The notes: generated by a model not told the origin, from the letters alone. Shown: positions 50,899 through 61,280, counted from the first letter of the stretch. The stretch: DNA of 64,000 nucleotides from Alphaproteobacteria bacterium (GCA_028289285.1 JANQRF010000002.1:806001-870000), one strand, 5' to 3'. Numbers and translations: made by a program.

Positions 50899-51792
50899 AT
50901 GGTGAAACGATTCCCCTTATGCCTGATCTGCATCGCCCTGATGCTGATAGCTCTTCCTGCGGGCGCGCAGGAAGAAGATGAGCTCACAGGCTGTGCTACA
51001 GATACCTGGAATGCCATGACCAACCAGGCGCTACTTGAAGCGCGGCGCGAAAATGTCATGAACCAGACCTTCATCCGCAAACCGGACAGTATTTTGATGT
51101 ATGCCTGCATGGAAGCCATGCTTCGTAATACCGAAAATAATGCCGGTCCTATTTTCAGTGAAACGGATGCCTGGAATAATCTGGATGTCGATATTAGCGG
51201 ACGCAGCAAACATTACCAAAAATCTGCGCAATCCCGAATGGAATTTACACTTGGAGACAGTTCACTTGATGCAGCGATTACGTCAGCCGTCAAGAGCGCC
51301 TATAATCTGCCTAGCAGTGGGTTTGTCCAGAATATGCCTAATGCCCCACAAACCTATGCTAGTGCAAATTTCAATCATAATTATCTCGGCGGCGCTTCAG
51401 GAATTTTTGCCGATCCCTTTTCAGCAAACTGCAATATTATGCAGCGCGTCTGGGAACTCTCCCGATGCGAAAATTTTGATGACCCAAAAGTCTTTTATAC
51501 ATTCGAAGAACTCATGGATGAAGACCCGCGCGATGCCCTGCCGCCCGGTATGGCTTGCGGAGATACAAGCATAACACAAGAAAATATCGATATTGCCCAG
51601 GGAAAAGACGTCTTACGTGATGATATCGTGAGCCATATTGATAAAATCCTTGGAGAAAAAGGGTGTACCCTAACGGTTAATACAGGCGTGACGGTTTCCA
51701 GACGTACGGTGAGCGGGGAATTACAAAAATTCCCGGATGCTGTCTGTACAAATGCTGGCTGCTCTTATGCCCGCCAGGGTGGGTGCCAATAG
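50899..51792 (+). CDS. Secreted Cys-containing protein, paralog 1
   Basis: A 297-residue exported protein (signal peptide ends 'LIALPAGAQ', residue about 23). Not a recognised family. It shares with the next gene the pattern 'W..M...A.LEARREN', 'KPDSIL.Y.C', 'CNIMQRVWELSRCENF', 'TGVTV' and a C-terminal 'VCTNAGCSY' then 'GGC'. The paired Cys suggest disulfide bonds in the periplasm or outside. Confidence 0.7.
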   Translation: MVKRFPLCLICIALMLIALPAGAQEEDELTGCATDTWNAMTNQALLEARRENVMNQTFIRKPDSILMYACMEAMLRNTENNAGPIFSETDAWNNLDVDISGRSKHYQKSAQSRMEFTLGDSSLDAAITSAVKSAYNLPSSGFVQNMPNAPQTYASANFNHNYLGGASGIFADPFSANCNIMQRVWELSRCENFDDPKVFYTFEELMDEDPRDALPPGMACGDTSITQENIDIAQGKDVLRDDIVSHIDKILGEKGCTLTVNTGVTVSRRTVSGELQKFPDAVCTNAGCSYARQGGCQ

Positions 51793-51871
51793 GTAAAAAA
51801 AGGGGAAAAAGTCCAAAAGGTTTGCGCTTACGGCCCCAAATTCGATAGAATAAAAGAAGGACGAACAAAAA

Positions 51872-52801
51872 ATGAAAAGAACCTTTTTAATCGCCGCCTC
51901 TATTTTTTCGGTAACTTTTTTGCCGTTTAGCGCTTTTGCACAAAGCGGTGAAATTGCCGAACAAGCCTGCGATCCGGCTTATTGGACAACCATGAAGGAA
52001 CGCGCCTGGCTGGAAGCCGAGCGTGAAATCATGCAAAACCAGAACCTGATTTTCAAACCGGATAGCGTTTTGGAATATACCTGCTTTGATAAATTCCTAA
52101 ATCATGCTGCAAAAAATCTAGGCGATATTTTTGTACATACAAATTACTTTGGTGATCCGATCATAGCACGCACTGAAAACCCGGAAGGTCAGGGCCACGC
52201 GATTAAAACCGCCGTCTTTGATGCTATGAAATCTTACTTAGAGTCAAATTATGATCCTGATTTTTTGAGTGGCAGGGCGCCTAAGATGCAAAAGCCACCC
52301 GGCATAACCAATCTTGGAAACGCACCGGAAGTCACGACTGAAAATGGAAATAATTATTCGAATTGTAGAGTTATGGCCGAAGTCTGGATGGCGAGTAAAT
52401 GTCTGAATTTCGCTGAAGATGAGTTTGTTTCCGACAGCTTTCATCCTTTCGTCACGATTGAAAAAGGCCCTAATAGTAAAGTTGATGATGTTCCGGGCTA
52501 TACCACATATGAGGATGTCCGTATCTGGCCAACTTTATGCAGTAATATGACTGCCAGCAAATGGGAAACCACTTATAATCGCGCTAACAATATGAACGAT
52601 TTTTTCTATGAATTCCAAAACCCAACGAAAAAAGCCTTCGAAGAAGTCCGGAAAATGGTGGAACCGGGCGCCTGCGGTGATGACACACCTGCCATTATGA
52701 CAGGCGTAACCGTTGTCCTTTCCGGTACAGATTCCAGCGGAGAGCCCGATGGATTTTGTACAAATCCGGGCTGCACCTATACTGGCGGCGAATGCTTATA
52801 A
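51872..52801 (+). CDS. Secreted Cys-containing protein, paralog 2
   Basis: A 309-residue exported protein (signal peptide ends 'LPFSAFAQ', residue 24). It is a diverged tandem duplicate of the preceding gene: 'RAWLEAEREIMQNQNLIFKP', 'CRVMAEVWMASKCLNF', 'TGVTVVLSGTD' and 'FCTNPGCTYTGGEC' align in order. Ribosome binding site AGAAGGACG. Function unknown; possibly a surface or predation-related factor, which is speculation. Confidence 0.7.
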   Translation: MKRTFLIAASIFSVTFLPFSAFAQSGEIAEQACDPAYWTTMKERAWLEAEREIMQNQNLIFKPDSVLEYTCFDKFLNHAAKNLGDIFVHTNYFGDPIIARTENPEGQGHAIKTAVFDAMKSYLESNYDPDFLSGRAPKMQKPPGITNLGNAPEVTTENGNNYSNCRVMAEVWMASKCLNFAEDEFVSDSFHPFVTIEKGPNSKVDDVPGYTTYEDVRIWPTLCSNMTASKWETTYNRANNMNDFFYEFQNPTKKAFEEVRKMVEPGACGDDTPAIMTGVTVVLSGTDSSGEPDGFCTNPGCTYTGGECL

Positions 52802-52829
52802 AAACTAATCTCTTTGATTTTTAAGCACA

Positions 52830-52856
52830 GCAGCCCTATAAACGGGCTGTTTTGTT
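52830..52856 (+). terminator. Possible terminator overlapping the waaA start
   Basis: Hairpin CAGCCC-TATAAAC-GGGCTG followed by TTTTGTT. It follows paralog 2 and ends at the TTG start of waaA, so it may terminate upstream transcription or affect waaA initiation. Confidence 0.6.
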
Positions 52857-54150
52857 ATATTCTGTCTATAAAGCGATTATGTCCTGCAGCGGCCCGGTGC
52901 TCAAACAGCTCCTGGCCCGGAGATCCGCGCGCGGCAAGGAAGACCCGGCGCGCCTAAGCGAGCGCATGGGCACCCCTGCCCGGCTCCGTCCTGATGGACC
53001 GCTGATCTGGCTGCATGCAGCGAGTGTTGGGGAGGCACAATCTGCGCTGATCCTGATTGACGCCCTGCTGGAGGCTTACCCTGGCCTGAATATCCTTGTG
53101 ACAACAGGCACCGTGACCTCTGCGGAGCTGATGGAAAAACGCCTGCCCGCCCGCGCCTTTCATCAATATGTGCCGCTCGATCATCCGGGATGGGTATCTC
53201 ATTTTCTTAATCACTGGACGCCCGATGCAGCGCTCTGGATGGAATCAGAGCTCTGGCCGAATATGCTGATGGCAATTCAAAGCCGGGCGATCCCCTGCGC
53301 GCTTATTAATGCACGCCTGTCGGATGCCTCCTATACGCGCTGGAAACGCCTGCCTGGACTGGCCCGGAATATTCTCAAAAGCTTTCAGATCATCCTGACC
53401 CAGACAGATAAGGATGCACAGCGTTATACGAGCCTCGGTGCGCAAAAAGCAATGGCAACAGATAATCTGAAATATAGCGCGCCACCTCTGCCTTATATCG
53501 AAGAAGATCTGAACACTTTGTCAAAAGCCACCCATAACCGTCCGCTCTGGGTTTATGCAAGCTCTCATGCAGGGGAAGAAGAACTTGCCGCGCGGGTGCA
53601 TATGGACCTGGCGGAAGAGTTTCCGGATTTACTGACAATCATTGTGCCGCGTCACCCGCACCGCGGCGTGGAGATTGAAGATCAGTTGACCATCATGGGC
53701 GTGACAGCTACGCGCCGCACATCTGATAAAACACCTCCGGCACATAGCACCGATATCTACATCGCCGATACGCTTGGGGAAATGGGGTTGTTTTACCGGC
53801 TTGGCAAAATTGTGTTTGTCGGCCGCTCTTTTAGTCATGATGGCGGCGGCGGCCATAATCTGATTGAACCGGCGCAGCTTGAATGCACCGTGCTGACCGG
53901 GCCGAACGTCCAGTTCCAGCAACAAATCCTCGATGATATGCTGGATCAGGACGCCCTATTACAGGTGAAAACACAAACCCATCTGACAGGCGCGCTACGA
54001 CAGCTTTTCAGCGAACCGGATTATCTTCAGAGCCAAGTCGAAAAAGCAGGCGCGTTTGCTCGGCAAAAGACGCATATTATCGAGACTGTGATGACACAGT
54101 TAAAACCGGTTCTGGCGGCGCTTCCACAGATCAAAGACAAGGCGGCGTAA
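52852..54150 (+). CDS. waaA: 3-deoxy-D-manno-octulosonic acid (Kdo) transferase
   Basis: Adds Kdo residues to lipid IVA at the inner membrane, the first step of LPS core assembly. The 432-residue GT30 enzyme shows the N-terminal 'LLARRSARGKEDPARLSERM', 'IWLHAASVGEAQSALILI', 'ALWMESELWPNMLM' and 'HDGGGGHNLIEPAQLECTVL'. A TTG start at 52852 gives the usual N-terminal membrane helix; the next ATG is at 52879. Followed by lpxK and lpxL. Confidence 0.93.
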   Translation: MLYSVYKAIMSCSGPVLKQLLARRSARGKEDPARLSERMGTPARLRPDGPLIWLHAASVGEAQSALILIDALLEAYPGLNILVTTGTVTSAELMEKRLPARAFHQYVPLDHPGWVSHFLNHWTPDAALWMESELWPNMLMAIQSRAIPCALINARLSDASYTRWKRLPGLARNILKSFQIILTQTDKDAQRYTSLGAQKAMATDNLKYSAPPLPYIEEDLNTLSKATHNRPLWVYASSHAGEEELAARVHMDLAEEFPDLLTIIVPRHPHRGVEIEDQLTIMGVTATRRTSDKTPPAHSTDIYIADTLGEMGLFYRLGKIVFVGRSFSHDGGGGHNLIEPAQLECTVLTGPNVQFQQQILDDMLDQDALLQVKTQTHLTGALRQLFSEPDYLQSQVEKAGAFARQKTHIIETVMTQLKPVLAALPQIKDKAA

Positions 54151-54154
54151 CATC

Positions 54155-55123
54155 ATGCAAAGAACGCCTGCCTTCTGGTTTGATAAAGATGCACTTGCCG
54201 CAAAAGCGCTTGCACCTGCCGCCTATTTATACAAAGCCGCCGCATATATGCATAGCAAAACGGCAAAAGACGCTTATAAAAGCTCTTTGCCTGTTATCTG
54301 TGTCGGCAATGTTATCTCCGGCGGCGCAGGCAAAACGCCTGCCGTGCAGGCACTTGCAAACTTACTTAAAGAAAATGATCTATGCGTCAACTCGGCTGTC
54401 TTATTGCGCGGCTATGGCGGCAAGCTGAAAGGGCCGACACTTGTTGCCTCGCAGTTTCACAGCGCGCAGGAGGTCGGGGATGAAGCATTACTGCATGCGC
54501 AATATGCACAAACGATTGTCAGCCGCAAACGCGATCTCGGCGCACGCCTGGCAGAAGCTGGCGGAAATGATATTATTCTCATGGATGACGGCTTACAAAA
54601 TTATCAGCTTCAAAAAGATATAAGCTTTCTTGTGTTTGATACGGCGCAGGGACTTGGCAATGGACATCTTATTCCCGCTGGCCCGTTGCGCGAACCAGTC
54701 GAGACGGCTCTTGCAAAAACAGATGCGCTGATTGTGCTTGGAGACACACCGCTTCCATTTGAAACAGACAAACCCGTTTTCAAAGCCTCTATAAAGCCTG
54801 AAGAAAATATATCACTTAATAATCCAGTTATTGCCTTTGCAGGTATCGGTCAGCCGCAGAAATTTTTTGATACGCTTCAAACATGCGGCGCGGAAATTGT
54901 GCAAACACATATCTTTGCAGATCATCACCCTTACCGGGAAAAAGATATCCTGCCTCTTTTAGATAAAGCTGAAGAGATGAAGGCTGAGCTCATCACAACA
55001 GAAAAAGACTATGTCCGCCTGCCACTGACCTTGAAAGACAGGGTCAAAACCCTGCCTGTGCATATGGTTTTTGACAATACACCTGCCCTGCTTGATTTTT
55101 TAAAGGCACGGCTGCACTCTTAG
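54155..55123 (+). CDS. lpxK: Tetraacyldisaccharide 4'-kinase LpxK
   Basis: Phosphorylates the 4' position of the lipid A disaccharide to make lipid IVA. The 322-residue protein has the P-loop 'CVGNVISGGAGKTPAVQAL', 'LLRGYGGKLKGPTLV', 'IILMDDGLQNYQLQKDISFL' and 'FADHHPYREKDI'. Lies 4 bases after waaA and 7 bases before the acyltransferase gene. Confidence 0.93.
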   Translation: MQRTPAFWFDKDALAAKALAPAAYLYKAAAYMHSKTAKDAYKSSLPVICVGNVISGGAGKTPAVQALANLLKENDLCVNSAVLLRGYGGKLKGPTLVASQFHSAQEVGDEALLHAQYAQTIVSRKRDLGARLAEAGGNDIILMDDGLQNYQLQKDISFLVFDTAQGLGNGHLIPAGPLREPVETALAKTDALIVLGDTPLPFETDKPVFKASIKPEENISLNNPVIAFAGIGQPQKFFDTLQTCGAEIVQTHIFADHHPYREKDILPLLDKAEEMKAELITTEKDYVRLPLTLKDRVKTLPVHMVFDNTPALLDFLKARLHS

Positions 55124-55130
55124 GCTCGTG

Positions 55131-56006
55131 ATGAAAAACCTGCGCTATCTGGCCGAAGCGGCCCTGCTCTATCTCCTGTTTGGCCTGTTTAAATGTCTTG
55201 GGCCTGAAACAGCGAGTAATTTTGGCGGATGGCTTGGGCGGACAATCGGCCCGCGCCTTGCCGCTTCGCGCAAAGCGCTTAAAAATATTGAACACGCCTT
55301 TCCGGATAAAGCACCCGCAGAGCATAAAACTATCCTGAAAGATATGTGGGATAATCTGGGACGCGTGATGGGTGAGTATCCGCATATCCAATATATCGTT
55401 CAAAACCATCTTACCTATGAGGGGGAAGAGCATTTAAATAATCTTACCGGAGAAGCCGTTTTATTTTCTGCGCATCTGGCGAACTGGGAGCTTATTTCCC
55501 CGGCGCTGAATGCGAAACTGAATAACCAGATGCGTTCCCTCTACCGCGCACCGAATAACCCCTATAGCGAGAAGCTTCTTGATCGTGCCCGCATGGAAGG
55601 CGGACATATCGACAACATCCCCAAAAGCAAAGTCGGCGTGCGCGATATGGTGCGTGTTTTAAAGGAAGGCGGAAAGCTCGGTGTTCTGATCGATCAGAAA
55701 TATAATCAGGGACTTGCCGTGCCGTTTTTCGGCAGGCCTGCCATGACCAGCCCGGCCTTTATTCAGCTTGCGCAAAAATTTGACTGCCCGCTTATCCCTG
55801 TTCAAATTGAACGCACTGATGGCATAGATTTTAAACTCACAATCAACCCGCCCCTGAATATAGACGGTAAAAGCGAATATGAAGGCGTGGAAACGGCGCA
55901 TCACATGCTGGAAGACTGGGTCCGTCAAAATCCTGCGCAATGGCTGTGGCTGCACCGCAGATGGGACTCCGCTGCTTTAAAGGAAAACGATAATGAGCAA
56001 CTATGA
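55131..56006 (+). CDS. lpxL: Lipid A acyltransferase (LpxL/HtrB family)
   Basis: A 291-residue inner-membrane enzyme that adds a secondary acyl chain to Kdo-lipid A. N-terminal hydrophobic segment 'AALLYLLFGLFKCLG', catalytic motif 'LFSAHLANWELIS' (HxxxxE), 'VLIDQKYNQGLAVPFFGRPA' and C-terminal 'RQNPAQWLWLHRRWD'. Start taken at ATG 55131; a GTG lies one codon earlier. Its end overlaps gor by 14 bases. Confidence 0.9.
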   Translation: MKNLRYLAEAALLYLLFGLFKCLGPETASNFGGWLGRTIGPRLAASRKALKNIEHAFPDKAPAEHKTILKDMWDNLGRVMGEYPHIQYIVQNHLTYEGEEHLNNLTGEAVLFSAHLANWELISPALNAKLNNQMRSLYRAPNNPYSEKLLDRARMEGGHIDNIPKSKVGVRDMVRVLKEGGKLGVLIDQKYNQGLAVPFFGRPAMTSPAFIQLAQKFDCPLIPVQIERTDGIDFKLTINPPLNIDGKSEYEGVETAHHMLEDWVRQNPAQWLWLHRRWDSAALKENDNEQL

Positions 56007-57351
56007 TTTTGATTATTTTGTAATTGGTGGCGGCTCGGGTGGCGTGCGCTCAGCGCGTATTGCCGTAGGTCACGGCGCAAAGGTTGCCATCGCAGAAGGC
56101 AAAGATTATGGCGGCACCTGTGTGAATGTCGGCTGCGTACCCAAAAAACTTTTTGCCTATGCGTCTGATTTCGGCCCCGCCTTTGAAGATGCGAGGGGCT
56201 ATGGCTGGAGCGCGACGCGCCCGGCTTTTGACTGGAATATCCTGCTTAAAAACAAGAATGAAGAGATTAAGCGGTTGAATAGCGCCTATAAGACTCTTCT
56301 CGATAATGCTGGTGTGAAACGCTTTGATGATTATGCAAGCTTTATCAACACCCATACGCTGGAGGTTGGCGGTGAGCAGATCACGGCAGAGCATATTTTA
56401 ATTGCCACAGGCGGCACACCCCGCCGTCCAACCTTTAAAGGCGCAGAGCACGTTATTGTTTCAGATGAAGCATTTTACCTGAAAGACTTTCCGAAGTCGG
56501 TTGTGCTTCAGGGCGGCGGCTATGTGGCCGTTGAGTTTGCCCATATCTTTCACGGGCTGGGAGCGCATGTCACCTTACTTTATCGCGGGCCCATGTTCCT
56601 GCGCGGATTTGATGAGGATATGCCGCCCTTCCTTGCAGAGGAGATGAAAAAGCAGGGTATTGATCTGCACTTTGAAACGGATATTGAAAGCGTTTCTAAA
56701 AATGATGATCAGTTTATTGTCAACACGACAACCGGGCGGAAAATAGAAACAGGTCTGGTGTTTAGCGCAATCGGGCGCGACCCGAACATAGACGGCTTAA
56801 ATGTTAAGGCAGCGGGTATCGCATTGACTGAAACAGGACAAATTAAAATCAATGAAGATTATCAAACCAATATCCCGCATATTTACGCCGTGGGAGATGT
56901 CGCCAATCAATATCACCTGACGCCTGTTGCACTGGCGGAAGGGCATGTTCTGGCAGATCGTTTATTTAATAAACAAAAAGACCGCAGCGTTGATTACAGA
57001 TACGTGCCGACAGCTATTTTCTCCGGCCCGCCCTGCGGCACGGTCGGCTTGAGCGAACAGGATGCGCGCGCAAAAGGGCTGGAGATTGAGATTTATAAAA
57101 CCGATTTCAAGCCGATGATTCATACACTCTCAGGACGCGATGAGCGTACTTTCATGAAACTCATCATCAACAAAGCCGATAACAAAGTGATTGGCTGTCA
57201 TATGGTCGGACGCGATGTGCCTGAAATGCTTCAGGGTATTGCCGTTGCTATGAATGCCGGTGCAACTAAAGCCGATTTCGATAGAACTATTGGGATACAC
57301 CCGACAAGCGCTGAAGAGTTTGTGACCATGCGCACGCCCGTAAGCAATTGA
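55993..57351 (+). CDS. gor: Glutathione-disulfide reductase
   Basis: Reduces oxidised glutathione with NADPH. The 452-residue flavoenzyme has the FAD motif 'VIGGGSGGVRSARIA', the redox-active pair 'GGTCVNVGCVPKKLFAYAS', an NAD(P)-binding segment 'VVLQGGGYVAVEFAHIF' and the C-terminal active-site 'IGIHPTSAEEF'. The overlap with lpxL implies cotranscription although the functions are unrelated. Confidence 0.95.
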   Translation: MSNYDFDYFVIGGGSGGVRSARIAVGHGAKVAIAEGKDYGGTCVNVGCVPKKLFAYASDFGPAFEDARGYGWSATRPAFDWNILLKNKNEEIKRLNSAYKTLLDNAGVKRFDDYASFINTHTLEVGGEQITAEHILIATGGTPRRPTFKGAEHVIVSDEAFYLKDFPKSVVLQGGGYVAVEFAHIFHGLGAHVTLLYRGPMFLRGFDEDMPPFLAEEMKKQGIDLHFETDIESVSKNDDQFIVNTTTGRKIETGLVFSAIGRDPNIDGLNVKAAGIALTETGQIKINEDYQTNIPHIYAVGDVANQYHLTPVALAEGHVLADRLFNKQKDRSVDYRYVPTAIFSGPPCGTVGLSEQDARAKGLEIEIYKTDFKPMIHTLSGRDERTFMKLIINKADNKVIGCHMVGRDVPEMLQGIAVAMNAGATKADFDRTIGIHPTSAEEFVTMRTPVSN

Positions 57352-57390
57352 TTTCTTGCCTTTTTACAGGCTTTTGCCTAAAAACAACGC

Positions 57391-58743
57391 ATGACTGACT
57401 GGACCCCGCAGAACTGGCGCGAAAAAGAGGCTGAACAGCTTCCCACCTACCCCGATCCGGCCCGGCTGGAATGGGCGGAGGAGATTATCCGCGGCATGCC
57501 GCCATTGGTCTTTGCAGGCGAGGCACGGCGTCTAAAAGCGCAGCTGGCGCAGGTGGCGAATGGCGAGGCTTTTGTCCTTCAGGGCGGGGACTGCGCCGAA
57601 AGTTTTGGCGAATTCGGGGCGAATAAAATTCGTGATACGTTCCGCGTGCTGTTGCAAATGTCTGTCGTCATGACATTTGGCGGCGCAATGCCGATCATCA
57701 AAATGGGCCGCATGGCCGGGCAATTTGCCAAGCCGCGCTCATCCGATACAGAAACACAAGGCGATGTCACCCTGCCCTCTTACCGAGGTGATATTGTCAA
57801 TAAGCTTGAGTTCACAGAAGAAGCCCGCACACCAGACCCGGAACGGATGATCCGCGCCTATAACCAGTCTGCTGCAACGCTCAACCTGCTGCGCGCTTTT
57901 GCTCAAGGGGGGTATGCGGATTTGCATGAAGTGCATCGCTGGAACCTTGATTTTGTGGAAGATAGTCCGCTGGCTGAACGTTATGCGCAGGTCGCAGATG
58001 ATATCGATAAAGCCCTGACCTTTATGGCAGCGTGCGGGATTACAGGCGAGAAAGTCCCATCCATGCGCGAAACGGATTTTCATACCTGCCATGAAGCGCT
58101 GCTGCTGCCTTACGAAGAAGCCATGACCCGCGTGGATAGTACCAGCGGCGATTGGTATGATACATCCGCGCATTTCTTATGGATCGGCGCACGCACCCAG
58201 CAAACAGACGGCGCGCAGGTTGAATTTGTCCGCGGTATTCATAACCCGCTTGGTCTGAAATGCCCACCGAACCTGGAACCGGACACGCTGTGCAAATTAA
58301 TTGAAACCTTAAACCCGGAAAATGAGCCTGGCCGACTGAGCCTGATTGCCCGTATGGGACATGACAAGGTGGAAGAAAAATTGCCGCCGTTCATTCGCGC
58401 CGTCAAAGAGAACGGGTTTAACGTTGTCTGGATCTGCGATCCGATGCACGGCAACACGGAAAAATCCAATAGCGGGTATAAGACACGCCGCTTTGATAAT
58501 ATTCTTGGCGAAGTTAAAAACTTCTTCGCCGTGCATAAGGCTGAAGGAACACATCCGGGCGGCGTCCATTTTGAAATGACAGGTCAGAATGTCACGGAAT
58601 GTGTCGGTGGGGCGTATGATATTACAGATGAAGATTTATCCTCACGCTATCACACGGCTTGTGATCCGCGCCTGAATGCCGGACAAGCGCTTGAACTTGC
58701 GTTCCTCGTTGCAGATGAACTGCGCGCACTAAAGAAATCCTAA
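57391..58743 (+). CDS. Class II 3-deoxy-7-phosphoheptulonate (DAHP) synthase
   Basis: Catalyses the first step of the shikimate pathway from PEP and erythrose-4-phosphate. The 450-residue protein is plant-like class II: '[20 protein letters not shown]', '[17 protein letters not shown]', '[14 protein letters not shown]', '[13 protein letters not shown]', '[14 protein letters not shown]' and '[15 protein letters not shown]'. The 3' end overlaps the convergent Mth938-like gene by 4 bases. Confidence 0.95.
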   Translation: MTDWTPQNWREKEAEQLPTYPDPARLEWAEEIIRGMPPLVFAGEARRLKAQLAQVANGEAFVLQGGDCAESFGEFGANKIRDTFRVLLQMSVVMTFGGAMPIIKMGRMAGQFAKPRSSDTETQGDVTLPSYRGDIVNKLEFTEEARTPDPERMIRAYNQSAATLNLLRAFAQGGYADLHEVHRWNLDFVEDSPLAERYAQVADDIDKALTFMAACGITGEKVPSMRETDFHTCHEALLLPYEEAMTRVDSTSGDWYDTSAHFLWIGARTQQTDGAQVEFVRGIHNPLGLKCPPNLEPDTLCKLIETLNPENEPGRLSLIARMGHDKVEEKLPPFIRAVKENGFNVVWICDPMHGNTEKSNSGYKTRRFDNILGEVKNFFAVHKAEGTHPGGVHFEMTGQNVTECVGGAYDITDEDLSSRYHTACDPRLNAGQALELAFLVADELRALKKS

Positions 58744-59117
58744 ACAGGTAAAAGGGCCGCCGCCACACGCCGGCCTTCAGCAGCTAAAACATTATAGGTG
58801 CGGCAGGCTGCGCCCGTGTCCATCGCATCAACAGATAAACCTTTTTCTTTTAGTGCTTCGCGTAAAGCGGGGGGAAAGAATTGCATTTGCGGCCCGGTAC
58901 CGAGCAAAAGCACATCAATTTCATTATTGATCTGTGAAAGCATTTCAAAGTGACCGGGTGTTATATCAGAGAGTTTTTCCGGGACAACCCATTCAGAAAC
59001 AGTGTTGGAAGCGATAATAACCGCGCTACTATAAGCCTGCCCGCTAATGCGGAAAGACCCGTTCTTGTAAGATTGAATGACTTTGAGATCGCTGCGAACC
59101 AGCGGCGTGACATCCAT
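58740..59117 (-). CDS. Mth938-like domain (NDUFAF3-type) protein
   Basis: A 125-residue single-domain protein: '[20 protein letters not shown]' and '[20 protein letters not shown]' are diagnostic. In alphaproteobacteria it commonly lies downstream of secDF, as here; the mitochondrial relative is a complex I assembly factor. Bacterial function unknown. Confidence 0.88.
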   Translation of the reverse strand: MDVTPLVRSDLKVIQSYKNGSFRISGQAYSSAVIIASNTVSEWVVPEKLSDITPGHFEMLSQINNEIDVLLLGTGPQMQFFPPALREALKEKGLSVDAMDTGAACRTYNVLAAEGRRVAAALLPV

Positions 59118-59121
59118 CGAC

Positions 59122-60279
59122 TTATTGCGATACCACGCCCAGAGACCTAAGTGTCTCCATATTCAGACCGCCAGGGGTTAGCTTATTGGCACTTTGATAG
59201 CGGCTGAGTGCATTGAGCGTCATCGTATCCAGCTTGCCGGACGCCGCCCCGCTATAAAACCCTGCCTGTATCAAAGCTTTTTGAACCGCGGCAATCACGG
59301 CCGGATCACTCATGGACATCGTTCCGGCTGTAAAGGCTTGCGGCGTTGCAGGCGCAGTTTGTGTTGTCGCTCCTGCAGGAGCCTGAAGTGTCGGTACACT
59401 CACTTGCTGCGCGCCCTGCCCGTCAGAGGCCGGGATCGTTGCCGTCGCGCCGTCCCCTGTTTGAACAGGCTCAGCGACCGGCATTGGCTCTGCACTTGCA
59501 GCAGGTGCCGGGGTAGGCGCAGGTGCAACCGCTACATTCGGCGATGTACGGAAACGCACATAATCATTTAAGAGCTGACCCGTAACTTTGCCGTCAACTG
59601 GTCCGGTATAAAATCCTGCACGCTGCATGAGCTGCTGGGTCTCCATGACCGTTTCAGGGGATGCTTCGCGCAGCAGGGCCACTTCCCGCGCCAGATCTGT
59701 TGCCGTTGGCGCCTGTGCCATCGGCACTGGCTGCGGCGCAGGTGTTTCAGCAACAGGTTGTGGTTCAGGCATTGGCTCGGGCATTGGTGTCGGTTCTTTA
59801 GACTGTGCCGGACGCATCGTCTCAGGCTCTGTCATCGGTGTTGTTTCCATCGGCTGTGTAAGAACAGCTTCCGGAGCAGCTTGCTCTAAAATTTCCTCTT
59901 TTACAGTCTCCGCCAAAGCGGGATCATTTGTAACAACCTCTGTTTCTTCTTCTATAACTTCAACGGCCTCTTCCTGAGCCAGTTCAACCGGATCAGGAGC
60001 ACGCGGAATATTTTCTTCCGGCGCGGCAATCACTTCTGCTACTTCAGGCACTGCGCCTGCATCTGCATCTTCAACCGTTTCAGCCACAGCGACTTCTGTT
60101 ACTTCCTCCACTGCCTCTTCACGTGCAAGTTCCGGTGGCGGCGGCGCGCGATCATCGCCTGCATTGCGCACAACAATATCATCCCGGCTGCCGATCTCTC
60201 CCGGACCGGCATGTCCTGTACAAGCGCCCAGCGCCAAAGTTGCCGTTCCTGCGAGTAAAACAAGTTTCCATGTCTGCAT
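59122..60279 (-). CDS. Lipoprotein with Pro/Glu-rich linker and peptidoglycan-binding domain
   Basis: A 385-residue lipoprotein: signal with lipobox 'TLALGACTG' (Cys19), then about 180 residues very rich in Glu, Val, Ala and Pro. A partial PG-binding-like motif ('ETQQLMQRAGFYTGPVDGKV') follows and a second at the C-terminus ('AVQKALIQAGFYSGAASGKL', 'ALSRYQSANKLTPGGLN'). The two tandem PG-binding_1-type repeats suggest an envelope tether. Lies between secF and the Mth938-like gene, in the same direction. Confidence 0.75.
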   Translation of the reverse strand: MQTWKLVLLAGTATLALGACTGHAGPGEIGSRDDIVVRNAGDDRAPPPPELAREEAVEEVTEVAVAETVEDADAGAVPEVAEVIAAPEENIPRAPDPVELAQEEAVEVIEEETEVVTNDPALAETVKEEILEQAAPEAVLTQPMETTPMTEPETMRPAQSKEPTPMPEPMPEPQPVAETPAPQPVPMAQAPTATDLAREVALLREASPETVMETQQLMQRAGFYTGPVDGKVTGQLLNDYVRFRTSPNVAVAPAPTPAPAASAEPMPVAEPVQTGDGATATIPASDGQGAQQVSVPTLQAPAGATTQTAPATPQAFTAGTMSMSDPAVIAAVQKALIQAGFYSGAASGKLDTMTLNALSRYQSANKLTPGGLNMETLRSLGVVSQ

Positions 60280-60341
60280 GGCCCTGATCCTTTATGCTTA
60301 TTCAAATAACCCGCACAGTGTGGCGGGATTTCCTATGGAAA

Positions 60342-61280
60342 TCAAGAGGCTGGCGCCGTTTCTTTTTCCGTATTCCCGCTGCGGCGCAGATTCATATAGA
60401 GCAAAAGCGGGGCTGCCACGAAGATAGAAGAGTGCGTGCCGATAATAATCCCGAAAATCAGCGCATCGACAAAGCCGCGAATAACTTCTCCACCGAACAG
60501 CCAGAGCGCAATAAGCGCCAGTAAGGTCGTCAGACCGGTGACAATCGTCCGGGCAAGCGTATCGTTAATAGCGCGGTTGAGAATATCCGGCAGCGCTTTC
60601 TTTTTAAATTTGCGTAAGGTTTCCCGTATCCGGTCGAAAATCACAACTGTGTCATTGATGGAGTAACCTGCAATCATCAAAATTGCCGCCACACTGGACA
60701 GATCAAACGTCATACCCGTGAGGGCAAAAAGGCCAAGTGTGCCGATGACATCATGGGCCACGGCGATAATCGCCGCGACACCGAACTGCCATTCAAAGCG
60801 GAACCAGATATAAATCAAAATCCCGAGCAGTGAGAATAGAACCGCATACATGGCTTGGGTTTTTAATTCTTCCCCGACCTGTGGGCCGACAAATTCCGTC
60901 CGGCGATATTCGATCCCTTCACCGAATTTTTCATTTAAAGACGTACGGACGGTTTCAATCGCAGCGCTTTGTTCTTCCGGCCCGCCCTCTTGTTGCGGCA
61001 AGCGGATCAGCACATCATTCGGAGAGCCGAATTCCTGAAGCGAAATTTCCCCGAGACCAAGATCATTTAAACGTCCGCGTAACTCACTGAGCTCAGGCGC
61101 CTCTTCCACCTGAATTTCAATCAGCGTTCCGCCTGTAAAATCGATCCCGAAATTAAGGCCCTTGGTAAAGACCAGAAAAAGAGACCCGATAATCACCGTC
61201 AGCGACAACGCATAGGCAAAATAGCGGTGCCCGATAAAATTGATATTCGTTTCCTGCGGAATTAAACGTAAACCTTTCAT
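60342..61280 (-). CDS. secF: Protein translocase subunit SecF
   Basis: With SecD it uses the proton gradient to assist the late steps of SecYEG export. The 312-residue protein has six membrane helices; 'LNFGIDFTGGTLIEIQVE' in the first periplasmic region and 'IAGYSINDTVVIFDRIRETL' are hallmarks. Its start codon overlaps the secD stop codon by one base. Confidence 0.96.
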   Translation of the reverse strand: MKGLRLIPQETNINFIGHRYFAYALSLTVIIGSLFLVFTKGLNFGIDFTGGTLIEIQVEEAPELSELRGRLNDLGLGEISLQEFGSPNDVLIRLPQQEGGPEEQSAAIETVRTSLNEKFGEGIEYRRTEFVGPQVGEELKTQAMYAVLFSLLGILIYIWFRFEWQFGVAAIIAVAHDVIGTLGLFALTGMTFDLSSVAAILMIAGYSINDTVVIFDRIRETLRKFKKKALPDILNRAINDTLARTIVTGLTTLLALIALWLFGGEVIRGFVDALIFGIIIGTHSSIFVAAPLLLYMNLRRSGNTEKETAPAS

